Counted from the stretch's first letter, positions 46,563 to 55,622 are shown. The stretch: 64,000 bases of DNA from CAZHVS01 sp964536015 (GCA_964536015.1 CAZHVS010000009.1:1-64000), one strand, 5' to 3'. Translations and numbers: made by a program. The notes: generated from the sequence alone by a model not told the origin.

Positions 46563-47194
46563 TGAACTATTTTTATGCAGAAAAAGAATTAAAGAAGCGT
46601 TTTATTTATCCTTATAACTGGGGTAGAAAACAAAATAACAAAGATGATTCAAAAACTAACTACATCTATTCCATTTTTAACTTGGATAGACTTATAGAAC
46701 GCACAGAAAAAAAATTTAAGAACGACCCTCAAAAAGATTATTACCTTAACTATGCAATTAATCGATGGTATAACTTTTTATCGGCTAAAGCTACACAAGA
46801 GATGTTCTGTTCTAACCCAATTGTTAAGCCTTCTGATAATTCCAAGTCTCATACAATCGATTTTTACATCAATGATATTCAATTTGACCTTAAGGGAACT
46901 AATTTCCCTAAAAGTTTTCCTTATTCCTTGCAAAATGCAATTCATAATAAGAAGAAACTGATTAATTGGTTATATGATAATCAGAGCAGACAGAAAAGAT
47001 TTCATTTAAAGAACAGATTATTTTTAGTTTTCTATTCTTCTGACGGAGAGCATTGGAAAGTAAAAGCAGAATTAGGCTTAATTAAAAAAAATATTGAAGA
47101 ATATCTTAATAATTTTGATAAATCGAAGCTTATTGAGATAAATATAAGTGAGAATGAGACAATTTTAAGTGATATTATCTTCATAATAAAATAA
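46562..47194 (+). CDS. Candidate restriction endonuclease (PD-(D/E)XK-like)
   Basis: A 210-residue protein not recognised from a named family. Residues 98-113 read HTID100FYINDIQFD109LK111GT, which fits a PD-(D/E)XK nuclease core: an acidic residue at the end of one strand, then D-x-K in the next, with a basic tract after it. Flanking helices are Lys- and Tyr-rich. It overlaps the methyltransferase by one base and is probably translated with it, which is the main reason to call it the restriction partner. No other nuclease is near. Recognition site unknown. Could also be a truncated or divergent nuclease. Confidence 0.6.
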   Translation: MNYFYAEKELKKRFIYPYNWGRKQNNKDDSKTNYIYSIFNLDRLIERTEKKFKNDPQKDYYLNYAINRWYNFLSAKATQEMFCSNPIVKPSDNSKSHTIDFYINDIQFDLKGTNFPKSFPYSLQNAIHNKKKLINWLYDNQSRQKRFHLKNRLFLVFYSSDGEHWKVKAELGLIKKNIEEYLNNFDKSKLIEINISENETILSDIIFIIK

Positions 47195-47200
47195 ATAAGG

Positions 47201-47420
47201 CAGAAATAATACATACTTAGCAAGAAATAAGTATAAATGGACAAGAAATAAAAAAAACAGGCAAGAAATAAAGCAGAATGGCATAAAAATAAGTACAACT
47301 AAGCAAGAAATAAAAAAAACAAGCAAGAAATAAAGCATGATGACATAGAAATAATTATAAGTGAATTATAATTAAAAAAAACAGTTAAGAAATAAAATAT
47401 ATTGAGAAAGAAATAAGAAT
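47201..47420. repeat. AT-rich tandem repeat with higher-order period of about 61-62 bp
   Basis: Most of the 277-bp space 47195-47471 is a degenerate array based on CAAGAAATAA. Units begin at 47221, 47242, 47262, 47282, 47304, 47324 and 47344, spaced 20-22 bp. Three successive unit types (AAGTAYAA, AAAAAAACARG, AAGCAKRATG endings) recur in the same order, so the sequence 47221-47281 is repeated at 47282-47343. Further degraded copies run to about 47420. The units abut with no unique spacers, so this is not a CRISPR array. Confidence 0.85.
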
Positions 47421-47471
47421 ACATTAGTTCTAATTAAAATATATTTATAAATTAATTGAAAGGTATAACCT

Positions 47472-48209
47472 ATGGTATCACAACAATCCTTCGAAGCAAG
47501 GTTAGGTTACTTCCAAAATGGATTAGCCGTCCTTGGAAATTATGATTCGGCATATAATCCGAATAATCAGCTCATCCAATTATCAAAACTACAGGACTTT
47601 GTTTTAACTGTTCAGGCAAAAAATCAGGAAATAGTAGATAAGGAACAAACTCTTGCAGCATTAAGGCAGGAAAGGAAAGAAATGGTTTTTGCCAGCCTTA
47701 CAACAAATCCTGATTGTCTTGAAAAAAGATTAAAAGCCATTCAATTTTATATAGCGGCAGAGATTGGAACAAACACTTCTGTATATAAATCTGTTCATTC
47801 AATCATAAAAAAATTTCATCCCACTTATAGGAAAAAAGCAGGCGAAACAGAAAGAGGAAGAGGCAAATCACCAAGTGAAAAGAGCCATGTTGCAATGGTT
47901 GGTTATGCAAAAGAAATAATTAAGATAATACAAAACTTAGGTGCGCAATATTCGCCGCAGAATTCCGCTATAATAATAGCTAATTTGCAAAATTTTGTAG
48001 CAACTATCGACGAAATAAATACTTCTATATCATCCCATTTAGCATCTTATTCCGATGCAGTAAAACAAAGAGAAAAATTATATGAAGGTTCTGATGGAAT
48101 GAGAAAACGAATTACAAATATAAAAAATTATCTTGCCAGTTTACCGGAAGGCAAAGATAGTTCAATATATATTGAATTTAATCGTGCAATTCAGGGAAAA
48201 AATAAATAA
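47472..48209 (+). CDS. Internally duplicated helical protein of unknown function
   Basis: A 245-residue soluble protein that I do not recognise. An AAAGG site lies before the ATG. It is made of two related halves, about residues 10-118 and 138-242. Each has a long helix start (YFQNGLAVLG / YAKEIIKIIQ), a conserved Y-(N/S)-P-(N/Q)-N turn, a LQ-(D/N)-FV-x-T motif, an Asn-led polar coiled-coil stretch, and an R-(L/I)-x-x-I-x-x-Y-(I/L)-A end followed by a Ser-x-Tyr near the close. A charged linker (KKAGETERGRGKSPSEK) joins the halves. No signal peptide, membrane segment or catalytic motif is seen. It lies just after the AT-rich repeat and the restriction-modification pair, so it may belong to the same accessory patch. 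Confidence 0.75.
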   Translation: MVSQQSFEARLGYFQNGLAVLGNYDSAYNPNNQLIQLSKLQDFVLTVQAKNQEIVDKEQTLAALRQERKEMVFASLTTNPDCLEKRLKAIQFYIAAEIGTNTSVYKSVHSIIKKFHPTYRKKAGETERGRGKSPSEKSHVAMVGYAKEIIKIIQNLGAQYSPQNSAIIIANLQNFVATIDEINTSISSHLASYSDAVKQREKLYEGSDGMRKRITNIKNYLASLPEGKDSSIYIEFNRAIQGKNK

Positions 48210-48226
48210 ACAAGAAGGAAAATATT

Positions 48227-49099
48227 TTAACTATCGGACTTTATTCTTCTTGTAAGGTCTTGCAAAGAAGTTTTGCTTTCAAGTAATTCAGGAATGTATT
48301 CCACTGAAGTAACAAATGTCCATAAATAAGCAACAATGGAATAAATATTTCCAGTAGAGAAGTCATCAAGGTCAATAGCAACAAATAATACAATTAAAAA
48401 GATGACTAATAGAACAAAACGGAGCACTCCAAAATTAAAAGAGCCCCAAAATGCAATCTTACTTTGCAATTTTGCATTAGAAGAGAATAAAGATTTAACA
48501 TTATGAGTATTTTTTGAAGCAAAAGTATCATAAATATTTTCATAATTATCGTGTAATTCTTTTTGAAGACCTAAAACTTTTTTATTATAGATGTTTGTAA
48601 GAATAACAAGAGGAATTGAAATTAAAAAACAGACTAAAGAGATTCTATAATCAAAAAAAGATAAAGCAATCACCGCTCCTGAAATAGAAATAAGCTGTTC
48701 AACAATTTCAGGAGCCCTGTATTGCATAAAAGTAATGTATTCTTGAGATAAATTAGCTCTGGCAGTAGATTGACCGACATCAATTTTATTTAAAATGCCC
48801 ATCTCGGAAATATAAGTAACAATATTTACATACATACGCTGAAAAACGCGAGGTTCATATATTCTTCTTAAAGTACCTGAGGAACTATTTAAAATATATA
48901 CGCCTATCCACAAAAATAATGGCATATAATTTTGCAATTGTAAAGAAAAATTTCTTCCTGAAGCCTTTTCAATTAAAGCATCAATCAAATTACCAAATAA
49001 AGTAGGCTCAATAATCCATGCAACATTCTCAATCACAATAAGAAAAGCAATAAAAAATAATCCTTTGCGATAAGATTTAATTAAAGAAAGAATATTCAT
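48227..49099 (-). CDS. ABC-transporter six-helix membrane domain protein lacking an ATPase
   Basis: A 290-residue inner-membrane protein with about five or six hydrophobic helices, similar to the exporter-type ABC membrane domain (IEPTLFGNLIDALIE, FQRMYVNIVTYISEMGILNKID, DYRISLVCFLISIPLVILTN, VAYLWTFVTSVEYIPELLE). It ends without any nucleotide-binding domain, which matches the stand-alone ABC_membrane_3-type family rather than a truncation: the end (DLTRRIKSDS) is clean. No separate ATPase gene is adjacent. It lies about 110 bp after the symporter gene on the same strand. What it transports, if anything, is unknown. Confidence 0.85.
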   Translation of the reverse strand: MNILSLIKSYRKGLFFIAFLIVIENVAWIIEPTLFGNLIDALIEKASGRNFSLQLQNYMPLFLWIGVYILNSSSGTLRRIYEPRVFQRMYVNIVTYISEMGILNKIDVGQSTARANLSQEYITFMQYRAPEIVEQLISISGAVIALSFFDYRISLVCFLISIPLVILTNIYNKKVLGLQKELHDNYENIYDTFASKNTHNVKSLFSSNAKLQSKIAFWGSFNFGVLRFVLLVIFLIVLFVAIDLDDFSTGNIYSIVAYLWTFVTSVEYIPELLESKTSLQDLTRRIKSDS

Positions 49100-49212
49100 T
49101 TAGAAATTGGCTAAAAATTAAAAATACATTAAAAAAATAATAAGCAATGAAGGGAAAAAAATCCTGCATTGCTTATAAAAAAATAAACAGCAATAAAAAA
49201 ATAAAAAATTAG

Positions 49213-51327
49213 CTACATTTCTTTTTCAGCTTCAATAAGTTTGTCTTTAACAAACAAAGATTTATCCAGATGAAGTTGTTTTAAATATACAACTCCCTCT
49301 TCATGATGAGGTTGTCCAATAGTTGTGTGACAAGACTTTAATCCGCCAAGCCACTTGCGTTTATCAGAAATATACACAAGGTCACCAACTTCAGCTTGCA
49401 TTTTGTGCATTTCTTTTGTGCTAAAATTAATTTCATCTTCGTTACCATCAACAAGTTTCCAGCTAACAGAGACCTTATCGCCTTCTCTTTCATTTAGTTT
49501 GCGTCCTTTAAACCATTCTTTTGCCTGTCGTATGGAACTAATGGTTAATCCTAAAGTTTGCATTTCCTCATCATATTTCACAAAGACAGTAGTTGTAATT
49601 GCAATAAATATACAGGCAAGAATAGTTAATGGGTATAAAACAGCAAGTCCACCAAAATTAAAATTAAAGAACACAACTGCAAGATCGATAAGTACAATCA
49701 GAACACTAATGCCAATAATTGCATACATAATGTATCTGTCATTTGGATTTTTACGTATTTTTTTTGCAAGTCTCTTCAAATTGTTATGGAACAAAGTAAC
49801 AATAACAGCAACTGATACACAAACAATTAGATTATACAAAGCAGACATATAAGTAAATGGATGCACAGGGTCATAAGGTGTTCCGTGTGCAATAGGAGCA
49901 ATAAGTTCCAGCGGATATTTGAATCCAAGAAGCATAAGACTTGCGCCGCCAACAACAGTGGTTATTAATCCTGCAGGAGTAAACTTTTTCCAAAATGCAC
50001 CAAAGAAAATTGCAATCATAAGAGGAGGAGTTATGGTTGCATGAAAGAAAGCATGAGCCTGATAAATAGTAGGATAAGATTTAAAGGCATAAACAGCAAC
50101 TACACCAAGCGTAGTAAAAACTACAGTAGCTGTTCTTGCAATAAATAAAGCTCTGTTTTCATCAATAGGGTCTTCTTTTTTTATTTTTTTCAACCAAATT
50201 CTAATTGGACGATCTACATCGTTAACCCAAATTGCGGCAGTTGCATTTAAAAGAGTACTTACTGTAGACATAAGTGCAGCAGCAATTGCAGCAATAACAA
50301 ATCCAAAAACACCAGGACCTGTTAAAATATTAGAAACAACAACAAAGATACTATCAGGGGATGTGTTTGGTGGAATAAGATCGGGTCTTGCAACTGAAAT
50401 AGCTTTTGCAACCCATCCACCACCACCAACAACAATAGCAGAAATAGGTAGCATAAACAGAATATTAACAGCAGCAGCTTTTCTGCCTTCATGTACATTT
50501 TTAGTAGCCATGAATCGCATAATAAGACCCATATTCATAAACAAAAAACCCACAGAACCAGCAATAGCATCCTCCCAAAAAATTCCAACAGAATTAAATT
50601 CTGATGGAGAATTAAAACCTGCAAAAGGTAATTTCCAGGAAGTAGGCAGTAAATGCCAGAATGAATTCCATCCACCTACAAAAGCAATTCCAAGAAAGAA
50701 GACTAACAATCCTGCAAAGATTAACATAACACCTTGAACAAGGTCTGTAAAAATAACAGCAGTTTGTCCGCCAAAAGTAATATATATTCCAACAACAACA
50801 GCAGTAACCCAGATAAGTCCCATCAATGTAATATGGAATTGAACACCAAAGACTGTAAAGCTTTCCGGCATTAAGGGAAGAATAGCTTTTCCCATAGTCA
50901 GAAAACCTATTCCAACATATCCAACAAGATAAAGAAGTTGAAGAATTGTTACAAAAAATCTTGCTGAGGGTGAAAATCTTTTTTCAAAATATTCAGGTAT
51001 AGAACGAATTTTAGAGTAAACAATTATTGGTAACCATCCAAACATAAAGAATGGTACAAAAAACCAATCGTTTATATATGACATAGACGAAGAAAAACCA
51101 TATTTAAATCCCATCGCAGAATATTTAACAAAACTGTGGCTGCTGATTCCTGTAGCCACAATGGACATAGCAATAATCCACCAGGTAAATCTTCTTCCAC
51201 CAAAGAAAAAATCACTTGTATCTTTGTTGTATTTTGCAAAATAAGTTCCAAAAAGAAGCATTGCAATCATATAGATTACAAGTACAATCCAGTCAAGTTG
51301 AGTTCCAATGTTTTGAGCAATATCCAT
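49213..51327 (-). CDS. Sodium:solute symporter (SSS family) with C-terminal soluble extension
   Basis: A 704-residue inner-membrane transporter. The start chosen is ATG 51327 (MDIAQNIGTQLDWIVLVIYM), seven codons inside the longest frame. SSS-type features: SDFFFGGRRFTWWIIAMSIV, GISSHSFVKYSAMGF, YFEKRFSPSARFF, and a long run of about 14 hydrophobic helices up to residue 610. Residues about 615-704 form a hydrophilic tail (GDKVSVSWKLVDGNEDEINF, VGDLVYISDKRKWLGGLKS) that looks like a folded cytoplasmic domain, not common in this family. The substrate could be a sugar, amino acid or other organic solute. A 70-residue membrane protein gene lies four bases upstream and is probably a partner. Confidence 0.92.
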   Translation of the reverse strand: MDIAQNIGTQLDWIVLVIYMIAMLLFGTYFAKYNKDTSDFFFGGRRFTWWIIAMSIVATGISSHSFVKYSAMGFKYGFSSSMSYINDWFFVPFFMFGWLPIIVYSKIRSIPEYFEKRFSPSARFFVTILQLLYLVGYVGIGFLTMGKAILPLMPESFTVFGVQFHITLMGLIWVTAVVVGIYITFGGQTAVIFTDLVQGVMLIFAGLLVFFLGIAFVGGWNSFWHLLPTSWKLPFAGFNSPSEFNSVGIFWEDAIAGSVGFLFMNMGLIMRFMATKNVHEGRKAAAVNILFMLPISAIVVGGGGWVAKAISVARPDLIPPNTSPDSIFVVVSNILTGPGVFGFVIAAIAAALMSTVSTLLNATAAIWVNDVDRPIRIWLKKIKKEDPIDENRALFIARTATVVFTTLGVVAVYAFKSYPTIYQAHAFFHATITPPLMIAIFFGAFWKKFTPAGLITTVVGGASLMLLGFKYPLELIAPIAHGTPYDPVHPFTYMSALYNLIVCVSVAVIVTLFHNNLKRLAKKIRKNPNDRYIMYAIIGISVLIVLIDLAVVFFNFNFGGLAVLYPLTILACIFIAITTTVFVKYDEEMQTLGLTISSIRQAKEWFKGRKLNEREGDKVSVSWKLVDGNEDEINFSTKEMHKMQAEVGDLVYISDKRKWLGGLKSCHTTIGQPHHEEGVVYLKQLHLDKSLFVKDKLIEAEKEM

Positions 51328-51331
51328 TATT

Positions 51332-51544
51332 TCACCAGTATAAAGCAATTATTATTAAAACAGCATGGAATACCATAAAATAGAAATAACCTAAAATCAT
51401 GATTTTCCACCATTTTCTATCTCTTTTTAATCTCATATCAAGAGCTTTAGTGTTTCTGATTAGTAGCAGACCGGCTAGAAAAAACAGACCGCCTCCAACA
51501 TATAAATAAATATATGGTAACCAGGTATCAAAAAAGGAAAGCAT
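51332..51544 (-). CDS. Small two-helix membrane protein, likely symporter partner
   Basis: A 70-residue protein with two hydrophobic segments (IYLYVGGGLFFLAGLLLI and MILGYFYFMVFHAVLIIIAL) joined by a basic loop (KALDMRLKRDRKWWK). A GAGAG site precedes the ATG at 51544. Its stop lies four bases before the start of the large sodium symporter, so the two are almost surely translated together. Other SSS transporters have small membrane subunits (for example the DUF997 partner of PanF or the DUF4212 proteins), but this sequence was not matched to either. A gene of this size is easily missed by automatic annotation; its position and membrane pattern support it as real. Confidence 0.75.
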   Translation of the reverse strand: MLSFFDTWLPYIYLYVGGGLFFLAGLLLIRNTKALDMRLKRDRKWWKIMILGYFYFMVFHAVLIIIALYW

Positions 51545-51817
51545 ATTAACTCTCGTAAAATTTTATAAACTAAAAAAATTTGTGCGAAAAATTAGTGAGT
51601 TGTTATCAGGAATCCAAGATAAAAAAGATTATTTAGCCATTCTTTACAATTAATTAATGGAGTAAAACAAGAATAAAGTAACTTGAAAAATTTAATGTTT
51701 GAGAAAAAATTTAGTCATATTAATTTTAGACAAGCAATAAAATTAGATTGTTTTTAGCACCGAAGTATCTTATTTTTACAATTCAATTTAATAATTAAAA
51801 ACGGAGACTGTGATATT

Positions 51818-53902
51818 ATGGCTATGATGGCCAGAATGAGAAGTTTAGCCCCTGCTTTCATAATCGGAGTAGGTGGTTTATTTGTCTTGTTTATGGTACT
51901 TTCAGATTCGAAAGTAATGGAAGTTTTTGGTGCAAGGACAAATAATGTTGGTTCAGTTAATGGAAGAGATATTACCTATCAGGAATATGCTAATCTTATT
52001 GATAGAGCAATTCAAAATCAAAAAGCTCAAACCGGACAGGATATTCCGGAAGAACAAATGGAACAATTTCGCGAACAGGTTTGGGACGGATTGGTTACAC
52101 AAATTCTTACTGAACAAGCTTTGGAAAAATTTGGGATAACAGTAACTGATGATGAAATAAGGGATGTTATTCTTGGTGATGATCCTCCTGAATTTTTAAA
52201 GAGAAGTTTTATAGATTCTCTTGGGAGATTTAATAGAGAGCTTTATAATCAAGCCTTATTTGATCCTCGTAATAAAGAACCATTGGTTCAAGCTGAAGAT
52301 GCAGTTCGTCAGCAGTTGTTAAGTCAAAAACTTCAGAGTTATTTGACCGCAACAATCAATGTAAGTGAACAGGAAATCATTAGAAAGTTTATTGATCAGA
52401 ATATACAAATGACAGCAGAGTTTACTCTTGTTGACTTGAATTCAATTGAGGATAAAGAAGTTAAAGTAACTGATGAAGACTTAAAAAATTATTATGATGA
52501 ACATCCGGAAAAATTTCAACAGGAAGCCCAGCGCAAAATTAAATATGTATTTTTCAGAAATGCTCCTTCTAAATCTGATTCAGATGGAGTCATTGAAAAT
52601 CTTACCAATGTATTACAAAAAGTTAAGAACGATACTTCTTTTAAATCCAATGTAGAAATTTATTCGGAGGTCCCTTATTCAAGGGATACTACTAATTTGA
52701 CCAGTTTACCAGAACCTGTTAGAGAAGTAATATTAAAGCAGAATCAGGGTTCTGTTTTTGGTCCTGTAGCTATTCCAAATGGATTTGCAATTTATAAACT
52801 TGTCGCAATTGTTCCTTCTTCTGAACCATTGGTTAAAGCATCTCATATTTTGATTCAATCTTCTGGTGATGATGTAAAGGATAAAGCAGAAGCTGATAGA
52901 ATTTATAATGAAGCAATCTCTGGAAAAGATTTTTCTGCTTTAGCCAGACAATATTCTAAAGACCCAGGCAGTGCATTAAGAGGTGGAGATTTAGGATGGT
53001 TTGGCAAAGGTCAAATGGTTAAAGAATTTGAGGATGCTTGTTTTAATGGAGGATTGAATGTTGTTCAAAAACCAGTTAAAACAACTTATGGATATCATAT
53101 TATTAAAGTAACAGACAGGATTAATAAAAAATTTGTTGTTGAACGTATTGTGAATTCTGTTAAGATGTCTGGAATGACAAGAGATAATCTTTATAATCAG
53201 GCTAATGATTTTTCATATTTAGCTGAAAAATATAATTTTGAAAAAGAAGCAGAAAATTCAAAATATCCTGTGCAGGAATCTCAGCCTCTTACAGAGAAAA
53301 ATCAATTTATTCCGGGGATTGGAACAAACAAAGGGATGATTGATTTTATTTTTGATAATGGAATTAACACTATTAGTCCGGTATTTAAAGTTCAGGCAGG
53401 ATATGTAGTCTTCAAAATATCTGAAATTATTAATGCTGGTGTTAAGAAATTTGATGATGTAAAGAACGAAGTAAAAACCCTCGTACTTAGAGAAAAGAAA
53501 TTTATCGTAGCTGAAAAATTAATTAAAGATATTAAGTCGAAAGTAGGTAATGATCTTTATCGTTCGAAAGAAGTGTATACAAAAGCACGTTATGATACTA
53601 CAGGTGCCTTTACTACTGCTGGTAATATTCCCAAAGTTGGAATTGAATATAATTTTAGCGCTTCTGCCTATAAGGGAGAACTACATAAAGTTATAGGACC
53701 AATAAAGGGACAGAGAGGTTATTATTTAGTTAAAGTTATTAACAGAAATAATTTTGACCAGAATGTTTTTAATATGCAAAGAAACCAGATAAGAGATAAC
53801 ATTCTTCAAGAAAGAAAATCCCAGTACATTGGACAATGGTTGACAAAGATTAAAGAAGATTCCGAAATTAAAGATAACAGACATCTCTTTTTCGGGAGGT
53901 AA
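51818..53902 (+). CDS. Membrane-anchored peptidyl-prolyl isomerase (PpiD/SurA-like)
   Basis: A 694-residue periplasmic folding factor held by one N-terminal helix (APAFIIGVGGLFVLFMVL). The SurA_N-like helical domain (about 40-240) includes RDITYQEYANLIDRAIQ and WDGLVTQILTEQALEKFGI. A complete parvulin domain spans about residues 340-430: KASHILIQSSG, FSALARQYSKDPGSALRGGD, LGWFGKGQMVKEFEDA, TYGYHIIKV. The C-terminal 250 residues are a second parvulin-like or rotamase-related region without the clear motif. In the cell it would help outer-membrane and exported proteins fold. It is monocistronic: about 270 bp of upstream space and a terminator directly after. Confidence 0.92.
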   Translation: MAMMARMRSLAPAFIIGVGGLFVLFMVLSDSKVMEVFGARTNNVGSVNGRDITYQEYANLIDRAIQNQKAQTGQDIPEEQMEQFREQVWDGLVTQILTEQALEKFGITVTDDEIRDVILGDDPPEFLKRSFIDSLGRFNRELYNQALFDPRNKEPLVQAEDAVRQQLLSQKLQSYLTATINVSEQEIIRKFIDQNIQMTAEFTLVDLNSIEDKEVKVTDEDLKNYYDEHPEKFQQEAQRKIKYVFFRNAPSKSDSDGVIENLTNVLQKVKNDTSFKSNVEIYSEVPYSRDTTNLTSLPEPVREVILKQNQGSVFGPVAIPNGFAIYKLVAIVPSSEPLVKASHILIQSSGDDVKDKAEADRIYNEAISGKDFSALARQYSKDPGSALRGGDLGWFGKGQMVKEFEDACFNGGLNVVQKPVKTTYGYHIIKVTDRINKKFVVERIVNSVKMSGMTRDNLYNQANDFSYLAEKYNFEKEAENSKYPVQESQPLTEKNQFIPGIGTNKGMIDFIFDNGINTISPVFKVQAGYVVFKISEIINAGVKKFDDVKNEVKTLVLREKKFIVAEKLIKDIKSKVGNDLYRSKEVYTKARYDTTGAFTTAGNIPKVGIEYNFSASAYKGELHKVIGPIKGQRGYYLVKVINRNNFDQNVFNMQRNQIRDNILQERKSQYIGQWLTKIKEDSEIKDNRHLFFGR

Positions 53903-53919
53903 ATTATTTTACTTTTTTT

Positions 53920-53954
53920 AACCCTCTGTTTTATGGTAGAACAGAGGGTTTTTT
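53920..53954 (+). terminator. Rho-independent terminator after PpiD-like gene
   Basis: A perfect 11-bp stem, AACCCTCTGTT (53920-53930) with AACAGAGGGTT (53940-53950), a 9-base loop and a T run. It lies 18 bp after the stop at 53902 and before aroK. Confidence 0.9.
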
Positions 53955-53983
53955 ATTTTAAAAATTATTTAATAAGTTAAAGT

Positions 53984-54523
53984 ATGAAGGCTAATATAAT
54001 TTATCTGACAGGATTCATGGGAACAGGTAAAAGCACTCTGGGTCCAATTATTGCCAATACTTTGGGGTGGGAATTTTATGACCTTGATAAATTAATTGAA
54101 AAGAAACATCAAAAAACGGTCGTGGAAATTTTCAGAGAAAAAGGAGAAGATTTTTTCCGAAAAGTTGAAACCGAATTACTGACTGAGTTATCAACAAAAA
54201 CAAAAGTTATAATTTCTCTTGGAGGTGGAACTATAGCTTCAGGAAATAATCTTGAGATTATGAAAAAAACAGGAAAAATTATTTATCTGAAATCATTACC
54301 CGAGAAAATTTTTCAAAGGTTAAAATATAAAACTGATCGTCCAGCATTTCAAACTTTTGACGGAGAGCCAATGGAAGATAATGAAATGCTTGCAAAAATA
54401 AATGAATTAATGAGTCAAAGAGAAAAATTTTATGAACAGGCAGATTATATTTTTTGCGTTGATAATGTAAACGTTGGAAAAACCGTAGATGAACTTGTTA
54501 AAGTAATTAAGTTAAAATTCTGA
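53984..54523 (+). CDS. aroK: Shikimate kinase
   Basis: A 179-residue kinase phosphorylating shikimate at the 3-hydroxyl, step five of the chorismate pathway. Walker A GFMGTGKSTLG, the shikimate-binding FYDLDKLIEKKHQKTVVEIF and FFRKVETELL, the ISLGGGTI loop, and the lid arginine in LKYKTDRPAF are present. Length is normal. Its stop is one base before the aroB start, so the two pathway genes are co-transcribed. Confidence 0.96.
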   Translation: MKANIIYLTGFMGTGKSTLGPIIANTLGWEFYDLDKLIEKKHQKTVVEIFREKGEDFFRKVETELLTELSTKTKVIISLGGGTIASGNNLEIMKKTGKIIYLKSLPEKIFQRLKYKTDRPAFQTFDGEPMEDNEMLAKINELMSQREKFYEQADYIFCVDNVNVGKTVDELVKVIKLKF

Positions 54524-54524
54524 A

Positions 54525-55622
54525 ATGAAAAAAATTAAAGTTCAAATGAAGGAAAAATCTTATGAAATTATTTTATCAAATAATTCCTTCAGAGAATTAA
54601 ACAAACTAATAAAAGTAAATTATTCGAAACTTCTGGCAATAATTGATCAGAAGGTTTATAAACTCCACAAAAAATTAATTGATAATTTCTTATCAGATTT
54701 TATTAATAAAAATATTTTACTATTACTTAGCAGCGAGAAGACAAAATCATTTTCGACTATAATGAAAATTCATACGCTATTGCTGGAAAAGGAATATGAT
54801 AGAAATTCTCTAATCATATCAGTTGGTGGTGGTGTAATTGGTGACGTTGCGGGATTTGCTGCATCGACATTTATGCGTGGAATTAAAATTATCCATATTC
54901 CAACTACATTATTATCAATGGTTGATAGTTCAATTGGTGGAAAAACTGGAATTAATTTTCTTCAAAGAAAAAATATAGTTGGTACATTTTATCAGCCTGA
55001 GAAAGTAGTTGTAGATCCAGTTTTTTTATCAACATTGCCACAAGATGAATTCATATCTGGACTTGGTGAAGTGATTAAATATGCATTCATAGGGAAAGAA
55101 GAATTATTTAACCTAGTAAATAAATTTTTGCAAGCAGGAAATTTTTCCGAACCGGAGATAATAAATGAAATTATATTCGAATGCATTTCAATTAAATCAG
55201 CAGTTGTTCAATCTGATGAAAAAGAAATTAGTTTGAGAAAAATTTTAAACCTCGGACATACCTTCGGACACGCCGTTGAAAGCTGTAGTAATTTTCGAAT
55301 CAAACATGGAATTGCTGTGGTTTATGGGATAATTGCAGCACTTATACTTGCAAAGAAAAGGAAAGTGATTGACTCGAAACAATTTAATAAATTAATACAA
55401 CTTCCATTAAAAATGAATCTGCCTTTAAAATATTTGCCCAATCCAATCGACGTTTATTCTCTTATGCACTCCGATAAGAAAAAAGAAAATACAAAACTGA
55501 AGTTTGTAGTTCCTATGGAGATTGGAAAAGTTTTAATCGGTGTTGAGGCAAGTAAAAAGGTCGTGCTGGATTCATTGATTGAAACTAATAAATTAATCGG
55601 TTTTAATTATAAAAACCAGTAG
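54525..55622 (+). CDS. aroB: 3-dehydroquinate synthase
   Basis: A 365-residue NAD- and zinc-dependent enzyme making 3-dehydroquinate from DAHP, step two of the chorismate pathway. Diagnostic segments: SVGGGVIGDVAGFAASTFMRGI, HIPTTLLSMVDSSIGGKTGI, VGTFYQPEKVVVDP, GLGEVIKYAFI, LNLGHTFGHAVE (zinc His) and KHGIAVVYGI (zinc His). The middle motif MHSDKKKENTKLKFVVP is typical. It is one base from aroK. About 150 bp separate it from the sensor hydrogenase gene. Confidence 0.97.
   Translation: MKKIKVQMKEKSYEIILSNNSFRELNKLIKVNYSKLLAIIDQKVYKLHKKLIDNFLSDFINKNILLLLSSEKTKSFSTIMKIHTLLLEKEYDRNSLIISVGGGVIGDVAGFAASTFMRGIKIIHIPTTLLSMVDSSIGGKTGINFLQRKNIVGTFYQPEKVVVDPVFLSTLPQDEFISGLGEVIKYAFIGKEELFNLVNKFLQAGNFSEPEIINEIIFECISIKSAVVQSDEKEISLRKILNLGHTFGHAVESCSNFRIKHGIAVVYGIIAALILAKKRKVIDSKQFNKLIQLPLKMNLPLKYLPNPIDVYSLMHSDKKKENTKLKFVVPMEIGKVLIGVEASKKVVLDSLIETNKLIGFNYKNQ

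Noticed and set aside
47032..47298. Minus-strand frame of 88 codons with hydrophobic content
   Set aside because: It is the reverse reading of the end of the nuclease gene and the AT-rich repeat; its Tyr/Phe/Leu content comes from the repeat word.
47201..47420. Possible CRISPR array
   Set aside because: Units abut at 20-22 bp with no unique spacers, repeat words are degenerate and no cas gene is near. It is a tandem repeat.
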